The notes under the pieces were generated by a model. That model saw only the letters and a list, made by a program, of their open reading frames with translations. It was not told the DNA's origin and did no database searches. Source: Streptomyces spongiicola (GTDB lineage Bacteria; Actinomycetota; Actinomycetes; Streptomycetales; Streptomycetaceae). Taken from it: 64,000 bases of DNA. This document shows positions 21,984-31,351 of the stretch, piece by piece; positions within the stretch are counted from its first letter, which is position 1; each line of letters starts with the position of its first letter. The stretch spans positions 3,172,501-3,236,500 of the forward strand of contig NZ_CP029254.1 in assembly GCF_003122365.1 (NCBI RefSeq), given 5' to 3'. The translations under genes were made by a program, and so were the position numbers.

Positions 21984-23747
21984 CTATCCGGCGCGTCTGT
22001 GGACCTTGGCCCTGGAGCGCTTCTCGATGTACATCCGCTGGTCGGCGGACTGCAGCACCTCTTCGACGGACATGCCGCAGACCGCCCAGCCGATCCCGAA
22101 GCTCGCCCCGACCCGGACCGCCCGTCCGTCCACCCGGATCGGCGGAATGATCGCGTTCCGCAGGCGAACGGCCAGGTCGGCGGCGTCGGCGGCACCGAGG
22201 CCGTCGGCGAGGACGACGAATTCGTCACCTCCGAGCCGGGCGACGGTGTCCCCGTCCCGGACACCGGTGGTGAGCCTGCGGGCGACCTCGATGAGGACGG
22301 CGTCGCCGGTGTTGTGCCCGAAGCGGTCGTTGATCGACTTGAAGCCGTCCAGGTCGCAGAAGAGCACCGCGAGGCCCTTCGTCCCGTCGTCGGCCTCACC
22401 GTCCGCGGCGGGCGCGACAGCATGGACATGATGGTCGTACGGGATGGCCGGCCGGTCGAAGTCGAACCCGTCGGCGTGGAAGCCCCCGTCGGTGTCGCCG
22501 CCGTCGAATCCACCCGCGTAGCTGCTCTCGCCGTAGCGCCCGTCGCCGTAGTCGCCGTACCCGCCGTATGCGCCGTACCCGCCGTACGGGTAGTCCCTCA
22601 CGTCCAGGGTCCGGCCGGCCTCCTGCCGCGCGTCCGGGGGCCGGTCCTCCTCCTGCGCACCCGGGGGACGCCCGCACAGGCGGGCGCTGAGCCGGGTGCG
22701 GAGTTCGGCGTTGTTGGGCAGCCCGGTCAGCGCGTCATGGCTGGCCCGGTGGGCGAGTTGGAGCTCGTGCCGCTTGCGCTCCTCGATGTCCTCGACGTGC
22801 GTGAGCAGGAAGCGGGGGCCGTCGGTGGTGTCGGCGACGACGGAGTTGCGCAGCGAGACCCATACGTAGGTGCCGTCGCGGCGGCCGAGGCGCAACTCGG
22901 CGCGGCCGCCCTCGGCGGACGTCCGCAGCAGTGTGCCGATGTCCTCGGGGTGGACGAGATCGGCGAATGAGTAGCGGCGCATCGCAGACGCGGGGCGGCC
23001 CAGCAGCCGGCAGAGTGCGTCGTTGGCGCGGAGCAGCCGGCCGTGCTGGTCGCCGCCCATCTCCGCGATGGCCATGCCGCTCGGCGCGTACTCGAACGCC
23101 TGCCGGAACGACTCCTCGCTGGCACGCAGGGCCTGCTGCTCCCGCTCCAGGCGCACCAGGGCGCGCTGCATGTTTGCACGGAGCCGGGCGTTGCTTATCG
23201 CAATCGCCGACTGAGACGCGTACATCTGGAGCGCTTCCTGGCCCCAGGCACCCGGAAGGCGTCCGTTGCGGGGCTTGTCGACCGATATGACGCCGAGCAG
23301 TTCGCAGCCCCCGCCCGAGGCGTACATCGGCGCGTAGAGACGGTCCTGAGGGTGCCACTCGCCTTCGAAGCGCGGCTCGGGGCCCTCCGTGTACCACTGC
23401 GGAACGTCGTCCTCCAGCAGTACCCAGCCCTCGGTGTGCGGTATGAAGCGCAGCTCGCCCCAGGCCTCGCCCATGCCGAGCCGGCGCTCCCATGAGGTGC
23501 GGGAGCCGACCCGCCCGGTGATCAGGGCCTCCGCCGCGGTGTTCCCCGCGAAGGCGGCGACGACGAGATCCCCGTCCGGGCGAACGAGGTTGACGCACGC
23601 CAGCTCGTACCCGAGTCCGGCCACGATGCCGTCGGCGACGGTCTGCAGCGTCTCCGCAAGACTGCGGGCCGTGTTGAGGTTCGCCACGACCTGATGCAGC
23701 TGCCTCAGGGTCGCAAGACGGACGTACGGCTCCGACTCGGTCTCCAT
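21984..23747 (-). CDS. cdgB: GAF-PAS-GGDEF diguanylate cyclase (CdgB-like)
   Basis: A 587-residue soluble cyclase that makes c-di-GMP from two GTP. A GAF domain spans about residues 15-195, a short coiled coil follows, then PAS/PAC at 215-330 (YAPSGMAI, VEDIEERKRHELQL). The GGDEF domain begins at SHDALTGLPNNAELRTRL and has an intact RLGGDEFVVLADG signature. The domain order is that known for CdgB of Streptomyces, a BldD target that delays development. Unusually, about 100 residues, including a Gly/Tyr-rich YGGYGAYGGYGDYGDG tract and an acidic stretch, are inserted inside the GGDEF domain between its first helix and FCDLDGFKSIND. The symbol rests on domain order and gene context. Confidence 0.85.
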   Translation of the reverse strand: METESEPYVRLATLRQLHQVVANLNTARSLAETLQTVADGIVAGLGYELACVNLVRPDGDLVVAAFAGNTAAEALITGRVGSRTSWERRLGMGEAWGELRFIPHTEGWVLLEDDVPQWYTEGPEPRFEGEWHPQDRLYAPMYASGGGCELLGVISVDKPRNGRLPGAWGQEALQMYASQSAIAISNARLRANMQRALVRLEREQQALRASEESFRQAFEYAPSGMAIAEMGGDQHGRLLRANDALCRLLGRPASAMRRYSFADLVHPEDIGTLLRTSAEGGRAELRLGRRDGTYVWVSLRNSVVADTTDGPRFLLTHVEDIEERKRHELQLAHRASHDALTGLPNNAELRTRLSARLCGRPPGAQEEDRPPDARQEAGRTLDVRDYPYGGYGAYGGYGDYGDGRYGESSYAGGFDGGDTDGGFHADGFDFDRPAIPYDHHVHAVAPAADGEADDGTKGLAVLFCDLDGFKSINDRFGHNTGDAVLIEVARRLTTGVRDGDTVARLGGDEFVVLADGLGAADAADLAVRLRNAIIPPIRVDGRAVRVGASFGIGWAVCGMSVEEVLQSADQRMYIEKRSRAKVHRRAG

Positions 23748-24155
23748 CGCTCGCTCTCCCCGAGACCTCGAACAGCTGACTCCAGGTTCCTCGTCGACTC
23801 CACTGATGCATCCGGTTGACGCAGCGTTCCCGCCACTGAATCACAGCGAGCTGCCCACCCGGTACACAGGGTCAACAATTACCGGCCTCTGTGACTCAAG
23901 TCACAACAGATGATGATGGGGGCGGCTTGGCGGCGGGGGCCGTTCCGACCTTCCGGAACGCAAATCCGGTCGGATCCGGGCGGAAGTCCCGCGGGATCGC
24001 GCAGCTACGGACGGGACGAGAACCGGACGCCGGTCGCGGCGGCGGGACCCGCCCTGAAGTGCCGCGCCCCTGAAGTGCCCTGCCCGGAAGTCCTAGGACC
24101 CGACTGGTCCTCTGGCCCGATGCGGCCGGGCGCGGGACGGGGCTAGCGTGCGGCC
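23748..24155. other. divergent promoter region
   Basis: The region between cdgB and the flavin reductase-like gene. It holds the palindrome described separately and AT-richer sequence at 23,800-23,910 suited to promoters. I see no gene. Confidence 0.5.
23890..23905. promoter_or_regulatory. 16-bp palindrome TGTGACTCAAGTCACA, BldD- or Crp-type site
   Basis: The palindrome has perfect 7-bp arms. It fits both the BldD-type pattern (A/T)GTGA-N-TCAC(A) and the Crp pattern TGTGA-N6-TCACA. It lies 143 bp upstream of cdgB. Since cdgB is a known BldD target in Streptomyces, I favour BldD. Confidence 0.65.
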
Positions 24156-24719
24156 GTGCCACAGACGAGTCCCACCCCGAGTGCCGCGACCATCCTCCAT
24201 GCTGAGGGGGTGAGCGACGACGAGTTCCGTGCCGCGATGTCCCGGCTGGCCGCCGGAGTGGTGCTGATCACGGCGCACGAACCGCCCCTGGCGGCGGACG
24301 GTCCGCGCGGGGAGGACGTCGGCATGACCGCGACGGCGTTCATGTCCGTCTCGCTCGACCCTCCGCTGGTGCTCGTGAGCCTGCGCAACGGCTCGCGCAT
24401 GGACGACCTGCTGTCCGAGCAGCCCATGTGGGGTGCGTCGGTGCTCTCCGAGAGCCAGCGGCACATCGCGGGCCGCTTCGCCCTGAGGGGGCGCATCAGC
24501 GACCGGCTGCTCTTCGAGGACACCGCGTACACCCGCGGGGAACTCTGCGGCGCACCGCTGATGGGCGGCGCGCTGGCGGTTCTCGAATGCAGAACCGAGC
24601 AGCGTGTCGAGGCCGGCGACCACACTCTGGTGATCGGCCGCGTTCTGAGGGCGGGACTGCCCAGCGCGGACGGCGGCCCTCTGACCTACTTCCGCGGGCG
24701 CTACCGGCACCTGGGCTGA
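24156..24719 (+). CDS. flavin reductase-like (FMN-binding split barrel) protein
   Basis: A 187-residue protein of the flavin reductase-like domain family, which reduces or binds FMN for partner oxygenases. Diagnostic segments are FRAAMSRLAAGVVLITA, GMTATAFMSVSLDPPLVLVSL (flavin phosphate region), LSEQPMWGASVLSESQ and the C-terminal TYFRGRYRHLG. No oxygenase gene is adjacent, so the partner is unknown. The GTG start has no strong ribosome site; a start at the later GTG before SDDEFRAAM is possible. Confidence 0.85.
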   Translation: MPQTSPTPSAATILHAEGVSDDEFRAAMSRLAAGVVLITAHEPPLAADGPRGEDVGMTATAFMSVSLDPPLVLVSLRNGSRMDDLLSEQPMWGASVLSESQRHIAGRFALRGRISDRLLFEDTAYTRGELCGAPLMGGALAVLECRTEQRVEAGDHTLVIGRVLRAGLPSADGGPLTYFRGRYRHLG

Positions 24720-25006
24720 CACCCGGCGGAGCGAGACGCACGCCGGCACGGAACGGCGGGGCCGGCCGCGGGCCGCCGGCACGGAACGGTGGTCGCATCG
24801 CGGGTCGCCGGAACCGGGTTACTGGACGGCGGCAGGAGCGCGGATCGCCGGACCGGAGCACGGACGGCCGTACGAGCCCGGATCGCCGGACCGGAGCACG
24901 GGACGGCGGCGCGAGCCCGGCCGGGGAAGCCGGGGAACGGGGAAGCCCGGGAACGGGGAAGCGCCCGGGCGCCGCGTCGACGGGGCGTACCGCCGCGGGC
25001 GCCGGA

Positions 25007-25441
25007 TCACCAGTCGCGGGCGTTGCGGCCGCGCTTGGTCTCTCCCCGCCGCTTCTTCTCGCGCAGACGGCGTTCGTTGATGCCGCGCGGGACCTTCGTT
25101 GGCCGGCGCGGTCGCGGCGGAGGCGCGGTGGCCTCGGCGAGGAGTGCCGCCAGACGGATCGCCGCCGCCTCCCGGTTGCGCCACTGGGAGCGGTGCTCCG
25201 ACGAGCGGACGCTGAGCACGCCGTCGTTCAGCCGGGACGCGAGGCGCTCCAACGCCCGCGCCTTCCACACGGCCGGCAGTGCCTTCGTCGCCGCCAGGTC
25301 GAAGCGCAGCTCCACCTGGGAGTCGCTCGTGTTGACGTGCTGGCCTCCGGGGCCCGACGACCGCGAGAAGCGCCATATGAGCTCGGCCTCCGGCAGGGAG
25401 ACCGAGCCGCGAACGACATAGGGCCCGGACATACGTCCCAT
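25007..25441 (-). CDS. arfB: alternative ribosome-rescue hydrolase ArfB (YaeJ-like)
   Basis: A 144-residue single-domain release-factor-like protein. The catalytic GGQ motif sits in [15 protein letters not shown] (around residue 33), and the C-terminus is a basic tail ([19 protein letters not shown]) that in ArfB enters the empty mRNA channel of stalled ribosomes. It hydrolyses peptidyl-tRNA on non-stop complexes. GGGAG lies 6 nt before the first ATG; a second ATG three codons in is possible. It is divergent from terD. Confidence 0.93.
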   Translation of the reverse strand: MGRMSGPYVVRGSVSLPEAELIWRFSRSSGPGGQHVNTSDSQVELRFDLAATKALPAVWKARALERLASRLNDGVLSVRSSEHRSQWRNREAAAIRLAALLAEATAPPPRPRRPTKVPRGINERRLREKKRRGETKRGRNARDW

Positions 25442-25589
25442 GGTCGCTCCCGCGGGCGAGCCGCGTCATGTTCTTTTCACCGGCGGCGGGGAACCTGGTG
25501 GCACTCCCTCCGCGTTAGGGACGGTGACGGTAGCTTCGGAACGCACGAAGCCCGACCGCACTGCACTCGACCAGGAAAGGGACCTCCTC

Positions 25590-26165
25590 ATGGCCGTAAG
25601 CCTGTCCAAGGGCGGCAACGTCTCGCTCACCAAGGAGGCACCGGGCCTGACCGCCGTCACGGTGGGTCTCGGCTGGGACGTCCGCACCACCACCGGCACC
25701 GACTTCGACCTCGACGCATCCGCGATCGCGGTCAACGGCGGCGGGAAGGTCGTCTCCGACGGCCACTTCGTCTTCTTCAACAACAAGTCGACGCCGGACC
25801 AGTCCATCGTCCACACCGGTGACAACCGCACCGGCGAGGGCGGTGGCGACGACGAGCAGATCAACGTCAACCTGTCCGGGCTCGCCGCGGACGTCGAGAA
25901 GATCGTCTTCCCGGTGTCCATCTACGACGCCGAGAACCGCAGCCAGAACTTCGGCCAGGTGCGCAACGCCTACATCCGCATCGTCAACCAGGCGGGCGGC
26001 GCGGAGATCGCCCGCTACGACCTGAGCGAGGACGCCGCCACCGAGACCGCGATGGTCTTCGGCGAGCTGTACCGCAACGGTGCGGAGTGGAAGTTCCGTG
26101 CCGTCGGGCAGGGTTACGCCTCGGGCCTGGTCGGTATCGCCCAGGACTTCGGCGTCAACGTCTGA
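25590..26165 (+). CDS. terD: TerD-family calcium-binding stress protein
   Basis: A 191-residue TerD-domain protein. It starts [20 protein letters not shown], the common N-terminus, and carries the Ca2+-binding features DFDLDASAI and [17 protein letters not shown], then [11 protein letters not shown] and [11 protein letters not shown]. The family is linked to tellurite and phage resistance and to Ca2+-dependent development in Streptomyces. AGGAAAGGGA precedes the ATG. Several paralogues usually exist, so the exact member is not certain. Confidence 0.93.
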   Translation: MAVSLSKGGNVSLTKEAPGLTAVTVGLGWDVRTTTGTDFDLDASAIAVNGGGKVVSDGHFVFFNNKSTPDQSIVHTGDNRTGEGGGDDEQINVNLSGLAADVEKIVFPVSIYDAENRSQNFGQVRNAYIRIVNQAGGAEIARYDLSEDAATETAMVFGELYRNGAEWKFRAVGQGYASGLVGIAQDFGVNV

Positions 26166-26173
26166 CATGCGCC

Positions 26174-26211
26174 CCGAAGGTCCCGGCCGCCGTCCCGGCC
26201 GGGACCTTCGG
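26174..26211 (+). terminator. terminator of terD
   Basis: A 14-bp stem (26174-26187 with 26198-26211) with a 10-nt loop, starting 8 bp after the stop codon. Confidence 0.8.
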
Positions 26212-26415
26212 CACATCCGCCGCGTCCGGCGAGGGCGTCTTCGACGACCGCCAAGGCCAGGACCCACGGCCCAGGGGCCACGGCCCGGGGGCCGGGACCC
26301 ACAGCCCACAGCCCAGGACCCGCGACGTATCGGAGCGGCGGGCAACGGCAAGGACAGCCGGGGAACGGCAAGGACTGCCGGGGAACGGCGGGCAACGGCC
26401 GGGGAACGGCGGGCG
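26212..26415. repeat. imperfect GGGGAACGGC and CCCACAGCCCA repeats
   Basis: CGGGGAACGGCAAGGACTGC-like units recur about four times at 26,355-26,412, after CCACGGCCC/CCACAGCCC repeats. Confidence 0.6.
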
Positions 26416-27819
26416 CTACCGCTTCGCCGGCCTGCCGTCGCCATGGAGCCACACGTCCCACAGCTCCGTCAGGTCCTCACCGGCCCTCTCCTCCGCGTGG
26501 GCGGTGAAGTCCTCGGTGGACGCGTTGCCGTGACGGTGCTTCTGCGCCCAGCTCTTCAACAGGCCGAAGAAGGCATCGTCGCCGACGGCCTGCCGGATCT
26601 TGTGGAGGACCATCGCGCCGCGCCCGTAGACCGGCGCGCCCAGGAGGTCGTCTCTCGGCGGTGCGGACGGCGGGAAGGCCCAGTTGCCGTCGTCCTCGAA
26701 CTCCTTCTCGAAACGCTCCTGCGCCGGGACGCCTCTGAAGTCCTCGTCGTACAGCCATTCCGCGTAGGTCGCGAAGGCCTCGTTCAGCCACACGTCCTTC
26801 CACTGCTTCGGCGAGACCGAGTTGCCGTACCACTGGTGGGCCAGCTCGTGGACGAGGAAGTACTCGTTGAAGGCACCGGCCGGGTACACGGGCCGCGTCT
26901 GCGTCTCAAGCGCGTAGTCCACGTCTTCCGCGCGCTCGACGATCGCCCCGGTGGACGAGAAAGGGTAGGGGCCGAAGTTCTTCTGCGCCCATTCGAGCAC
27001 CTCGGGGATCCGGGCGCGCACCTTCTCGCTGCGCGCCGCGACGGTCCTGTCCACGGCGGTGAACTCGGGGATCCCTCCCGCGGGGCGCGAGGTCCGCACC
27101 TCGTACTCGCCGATGCCCACGGTGGCGAGATAGCTCGACATCGGCTCGGGCGAGTGCCACGCGAAGGCGGTCCTGGCGCCTCCGGCCGCGGGCCGTCGGG
27201 ACCTCAGCTCCCCGTTGGAGACCGCGGTGAGCCCCTTCGGCACGGTGACGGTGATGTCGTAGGCGGCCTTGTCGCTGGGGTGGTGGTTGCCGGGGAACCA
27301 CGCCATCGAGCCCTGCGGCTCACCCAGCGCGATGGCTCCGTCCTCGGTCCTCAGCCAGCCCTCCTCGGAGCCGTCCGGGTCCGTGACGCTGCTCGGGCTG
27401 CCGGAGTAGCGGACGACGGTCCGGAAGGTGCTGCCGTCGCCGACGGGCTCACGCGGGCGGACGGTGAGTTCGTCCCCCGCACGGCCGGCCTCGGCCGGGA
27501 CGCCGTTCACGGTCACGCCGTCGACGTCCAGGCCGCGCAGATCGAGGTTGAAGGCGCTGAGGTCCTGGGTGGCACGGGCGGTGATGGTCGCGGTGCCGCT
27601 GAGCAGGTTGGACTTCGGCTCGTAGTCGAGGACCAGGTCGTAGTGCCGTACGTCGTACCCGCCGTTGCCCAGCCCGGGGAAGTACGGGTCGCGCAGTCCG
27701 ACGGCGCCGGGGGTGCCGCCGGGGCCACTGCCCTCACCGCTCCCCGAGCATGCCGAGGCCGTGAGCACGAGGAGGGCGGCGACGGGCGCCAGGGCACGGA
27801 GGGGGGATCGCTGGTCCAC
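26416..27819 (-). CDS. M1-family zinc aminopeptidase lipoprotein
   Basis: A 467-residue exported metallopeptidase. The N-terminus is a lipoprotein signal with lipobox LTASAC (Cys24). The zinc site is HELAH at residues 324-328 with the second Glu at about 347 (WLNEAFATYAEWL). The upstream substrate-binding beta domain (residues 50-240) is present, and the exopeptidase GAMEN motif lies in the degenerate GSMAWFPGNHH at 170-180. It should trim oligopeptides at the outer membrane face of the cell. It is shorter than full M1 enzymes because it lacks the C-terminal ERAP-like domain, as is usual for this bacterial subgroup. The start is GTG with AGGAT before it. Confidence 0.92.
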   Translation of the reverse strand: MDQRSPLRALAPVAALLVLTASACSGSGEGSGPGGTPGAVGLRDPYFPGLGNGGYDVRHYDLVLDYEPKSNLLSGTATITARATQDLSAFNLDLRGLDVDGVTVNGVPAEAGRAGDELTVRPREPVGDGSTFRTVVRYSGSPSSVTDPDGSEEGWLRTEDGAIALGEPQGSMAWFPGNHHPSDKAAYDITVTVPKGLTAVSNGELRSRRPAAGGARTAFAWHSPEPMSSYLATVGIGEYEVRTSRPAGGIPEFTAVDRTVAARSEKVRARIPEVLEWAQKNFGPYPFSSTGAIVERAEDVDYALETQTRPVYPAGAFNEYFLVHELAHQWYGNSVSPKQWKDVWLNEAFATYAEWLYDEDFRGVPAQERFEKEFEDDGNWAFPPSAPPRDDLLGAPVYGRGAMVLHKIRQAVGDDAFFGLLKSWAQKHRHGNASTEDFTAHAEERAGEDLTELWDVWLHGDGRPAKR

Positions 27820-28139
27820 ACGGCGATCCTATGTGCGGAATGTCCGACTCCGTCGGGTCCCGCGGTGATCTCCCGCCGGTGCCGCACCGCTCCGGCTGCG
27901 GAACCGAGCCGTAGCGCACTCGGTACCGGCCGGCACCGGGCGGTACCGGCCGGTACCGGACTCGGAGCGAGCGGCACCTGACCCGGAACCGGCCCGGCCG
28001 GCACCGGCTCCGCGCGGTGCCCCGGCGGACCCCTCCGCGCGGAGCGGCACTCCCGGCCCGGAGTCCGCATCCCACCCGCATTCCTCCGACGTACACCCGA
28101 ACGCGTGGGCGAGCCTCCCCGCCGTGGCACCATCGGACC
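27820..28139. repeat. intergenic gap with GGTACCGGCCGGCACC-type repeats
   Basis: Near 27,915-28,015 CGGTACCGGCCGGTACC and related units recur about six times. This is the divergent promoter region of the M1 peptidase and the next gene. Confidence 0.55.
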
Positions 28140-28640
28140 GTGCTCGACATCGGCTACTCCCTCTCCCGGCGCTTCCCGGACCCTCCGCAGACCGACTACC
28201 GGACCGCTGACGTCCACGCCCTGCGCCACGACCTCTTCTGCGGCGACGTCTATCTCGCGGACACCAGGGCCGACCGCGAGGTGTCCACGGCCTGGGGATG
28301 GGTGCCGGTGCTCGACTTCGCCTGGGCGCTGTGCGACATCGTGGAGCGGCTGGACCGGGACCCGAAGGGCAGCCGGGCCGCACAGCCGCAGTACGCGGAG
28401 ATCGACTTCACCGAATCGACCGACCGCATGCTCTTCGAACGCCGCTTCGGCTGGGTGGACGTGGAGGCCGACTGGATGCCCGGCGACGAGCCCCCGCTCA
28501 CCGTCAACCACGGCGAACTGCGGCGGGAGGCAAGGGACTTCCTGCACGATCTGATCGCCGATCTCACAGACATGCACGAGGGGCTCGGCGGCAACCCCGC
28601 CCTCTGGGACCTCCAGGCGCGTTTTCCGCGCCTGCCCTGA
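28140..28640 (+). CDS. hypothetical protein
   Basis: A 166-residue soluble, acidic protein without signal peptide or membrane segment. Codon use is fully chromosomal. Conserved-looking blocks are LRHDLFCGDVYL, WGWVPVLDFAWALCDIVERL and WMPGDEPPLTVNHGELRREARDFL. I do not recognise the family with confidence. It starts at a GTG directly before LDIGYSLSRR; the longer in-frame extension is Arg/Pro-rich and unlikely. The neighbours give no functional hint. Confidence 0.75.
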   Translation: MLDIGYSLSRRFPDPPQTDYRTADVHALRHDLFCGDVYLADTRADREVSTAWGWVPVLDFAWALCDIVERLDRDPKGSRAAQPQYAEIDFTESTDRMLFERRFGWVDVEADWMPGDEPPLTVNHGELRREARDFLHDLIADLTDMHEGLGGNPALWDLQARFPRLP

Positions 28641-28792
28641 GCCGGCGGGCCCTCCGCCGCCCCCGCGTCGGCCGTCCGCCCCGCGCGGAGCCGTCCTCGC
28701 GGCCCCGCGCGCCGCCCTCGCGGCCCGGAGAGCCCCGAGCCCCGAGCCCCGAGCCCGGAGCCCGGAGGGCAGCCCACCACCCTCGCTCTCGA

Positions 28793-29470
28793 TCAGTCCT
28801 CGACACGCACCCCCAACTGCGCCGCGAACACCGGCGCCAGGTCCATCAGCTGGGCCGTACTGATCACCGCGCCCGACAGTCCCTCCACGCCCCGCGCGAC
28901 ATCGAGTTCGGTCACCCGGCGCAGATCGACGTCCCGCATCCGGGCCCCGGCGAAGTCCGCCCGGCGCAGCACACACTCGCGGAACTCGACCCGCTCCAGC
29001 CGCGCAGCCCCGAAATCGGGCTCGGACAGCACGCACCCCTCGAACACCACGTCGGTGAGCCGGGCGTCGCGCAGGTTCAGATAGTCGATCTTGCCGCCCC
29101 GCACCAGCACCCGCTCCAGTGCGGCACCGTGGAGCTGCACCCCGCCCAACCGCGCATCCACGATCTCCGAGTCCCGCAGCGAGGCGCCCGCGAGATCCGC
29201 GCCCACCCCGCGCACACCGGTCAGGACCGAGTCGACGAACCGCGCCCGCACCAGCGAGGTCTGCTCGAGCACGCAGTCCCTCAACGCGCAGTCGAGGAAG
29301 AGCGCGCCCGCACCGTCCCCGCCGGACAGGTCCAGACCGGCCAGCTCCACACCGTCGTAGTCACCGTCCGGCTCCAGCCCGCCGCCCTCATGGGGACGGA
29401 GCGGAGGCAGCCGCACCTCCGGCTGCCGTGCCGCCGCCACCCGCGTCTTCTTCCCGGTCCTCCGCACCAT
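28793..29470 (-). CDS. pentapeptide-repeat protein
   Basis: A 225-residue protein made mostly of A(D/N)Lxx pentapeptide repeats between about residues 45 and 190 (for example LAGLDLSGG, GADLAGASLRDSEI, LRRADFAGARMRDVDL), which should form a right-handed quadrilateral beta helix. Repeats are in pairs with Cys-containing faces (FLDCALRDCVLE). Families with this fold can mimic DNA and protect gyrase, but many have no known role. It starts at the ATG before VRRTGKKTRV. Confidence 0.85.
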   Translation of the reverse strand: MVRRTGKKTRVAAARQPEVRLPPLRPHEGGGLEPDGDYDGVELAGLDLSGGDGAGALFLDCALRDCVLEQTSLVRARFVDSVLTGVRGVGADLAGASLRDSEIVDARLGGVQLHGAALERVLVRGGKIDYLNLRDARLTDVVFEGCVLSEPDFGAARLERVEFRECVLRRADFAGARMRDVDLRRVTELDVARGVEGLSGAVISTAQLMDLAPVFAAQLGVRVED

Positions 29471-29710
29471 GAGGCCATGGTGGCGCACCCCACTGACATC
29501 GCGTGCGGCACCGTGGACGGCAGGGGGCCGGCAGCCGATGCGGGCACCGGCGAACCGGGCGCCGGACGCTCCCACCGGGTCCCGCCCGGCGCCCGGTTCG
29601 GCAGCCGGCGGGTACCGCTGCGGAGCGCGGCCGTTTCCGCTGCCCCGCCGTTTCCGCTGTCCGCGCCGTACGCCGCGGCACCGCGCACCGGCGGCGCGGC
29701 GCACACGGGG

Positions 29711-30517
29711 TCAGCTCCGCAGAAAGTCCACGAGGACCGGTGCGAGCTTCCTGGGGGCCATCACCACGGCACCGTGGTCGAGACCGTCGAGCGTCCGATG
29801 TTCCGCGTCGGGCAGCACCCCCGCCAGTGCCCGCGCTGCGCGCTGGAACCCCGCGGCGCTCTTGCCGCCGGTGAGGACGAGCGTCCGGACCTTGGCCGCC
29901 GACCACACAGTTGCTTCCAGCGGCTTGCCCTGCTGGGTGTCGCCCATCACCGCGATGTCGTACGGCAGGGTGTGGGCCAGCGCCTCGAGGTTCGACCAGA
30001 CGCCCGGCATGAACCGCATCGACGCCACGACGAACCCCGGCATCCCCTGGGCCCGGGTCATGAAGTACCGCACCGCGTCGCCGCGCCGGTCCCGGGCGAT
30101 CAGCTCCTCGACGTGCCGTGCGAAGCCCGCGGGCGGTCCGAAGCCGTCGGTCTCGACCACGAAGGGCGGCTCGTACAGCGCCAGCCGCCGGATCTCCAGC
30201 CCCGCCGCGGCCGCGCGCAGCGCCAGGACCGCGCCGGAGGAACTGCCGAACACCGAGACCGGGCCTTCGGCCTCGCCGATCAGTGACGCGATGTCCGCCA
30301 CCTCACGCTCGACCGCGTATTCCGCGCTGTCGCCGCTGGCTCCCCGGCCGCGGCGGTCGTAGTTGATCACGGTGAAGTGCTGCGACAGCAGGCCGGCGAG
30401 CTTCGCGGCATCGGACCGGTCGGCCAGCGCCGACGAGACCAGGATCAGGGCCGGACCGCTGCCGGACCGCTCGAAGGCGATCTCCGTCCCGTCACTCGAA
30501 ACGATCGTCGACTTCAC
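29711..30517 (-). CDS. alpha/beta hydrolase
   Basis: A 268-residue alpha/beta hydrolase. The oxyanion region is ALILVSSAL, YDRRGRGASGDS is the usual strand-4 block, the nucleophile elbow is GSSSGA (Ser near residue 94), and the C-terminal catalytic His is in LDGLDHGAV. An acid lies near VLPDAEH. Similar proteins are esterases or lactonases of unknown substrate. The GTG start before KSTIVSSDGTE has a GAGGA site; an ATG 18 codons upstream is also possible. A 240-bp gap separates it from the pentapeptide-repeat gene downstream. Confidence 0.85.
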   Translation of the reverse strand: MKSTIVSSDGTEIAFERSGSGPALILVSSALADRSDAAKLAGLLSQHFTVINYDRRGRGASGDSAEYAVEREVADIASLIGEAEGPVSVFGSSSGAVLALRAAAAGLEIRRLALYEPPFVVETDGFGPPAGFARHVEELIARDRRGDAVRYFMTRAQGMPGFVVASMRFMPGVWSNLEALAHTLPYDIAVMGDTQQGKPLEATVWSAAKVRTLVLTGGKSAAGFQRAARALAGVLPDAEHRTLDGLDHGAVVMAPRKLAPVLVDFLRS

Positions 30518-31351
30518 GACCGCCGTCCTCGCGCCGGTTCCAGGCATCCTCTTCGTCCCCATTCCGTCGATGGCTGCTCGTTCCGCTGTGGGACAAGACC
30601 GCGGCGCGGTGGAAAACTCATCGGTCCACCTCGCGCCCTCCCCCTTCCGACGCCCCTTCCGACGCCCCTTCCGCACTCCTCCCCGTGGTCCGCGGTGCGC
30701 CGGCCGCCGGGCCCCACTCGCGCGGCCGCGCGGACGGGCCCGTCCACCGCCCGGTGCGGGACGGGGTCCTCTACGCCGCCCACCGCCGGGTCGAACGCCG
30801 CGAACCCGCCCGCCACACCGCGGACACGGCAGACGTCGCCGCACTGGCGGACCGGGTCCCGGACCGGACCGCCACTGAACGAAGCCCGGCGCCACCCGGG
30901 CGCAGCAGCAGTTCCCGCGAGCCCGGGCGGGCGCGGTACGACGCGACGCCGTACCGGGCCCGCCGGCACGCCCTCGACTCCCCGCCCGCGACGGGCCCTC
31001 GTACCGGTTCCGGTGCCGACCTGCCGGTCGGAGTCCCCACCCTGCACGGGACGCCGTCGCCCCCGGGACCGGCAGAGCGGCGGGCGACCCGTCGCCGGCT
31101 CAGCGGGCCGGTGGGGCGGGCGGCGGTGGGTGGGCCGGCAGCGCCGTCGGACATCCGGCCCACCCACCGCCGCCGGCCCGTCGGAGCTTCCGGGGGCGGT
31201 CGGGCAGCCCTTGTACGCGCCCCCCGTGCCTCCTCGTCATTCATTCCGGGCGTTTGACCCGATGAGAAGCCATTTGGGGTAGTTCGTGCTGGCAGAGTAG
31301 CGGGCGCCGAGGGTCCCGACAGGCGGGGCCCCACAAGGCTTGAGGAGCAGG
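30518..31351. other. 834-bp gap, possibly a decayed or unrecognised gene
   Basis: The gap lies between two divergent genes and is too long for promoters alone. A plus-strand open frame from the GTG at 30,685 shows chromosomal-type G/C third positions for its first 60 codons and protein-like sequence (VRDGVLYAAHRRVERREP, DVAALADRV), then becomes Pro/Arg-rich. A 20-bp perfect hairpin stands at 31,119-31,174. I cannot support a functional gene. Confidence 0.4.
31119..31174. terminator. 20-bp perfect inverted repeat, possible terminator
   Basis: Stem 31119-31138 with 31155-31174, loop 16 nt, no clear T tract on either side. If it is a terminator, it implies a transcript ending inside this gap. 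Confidence 0.5.
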
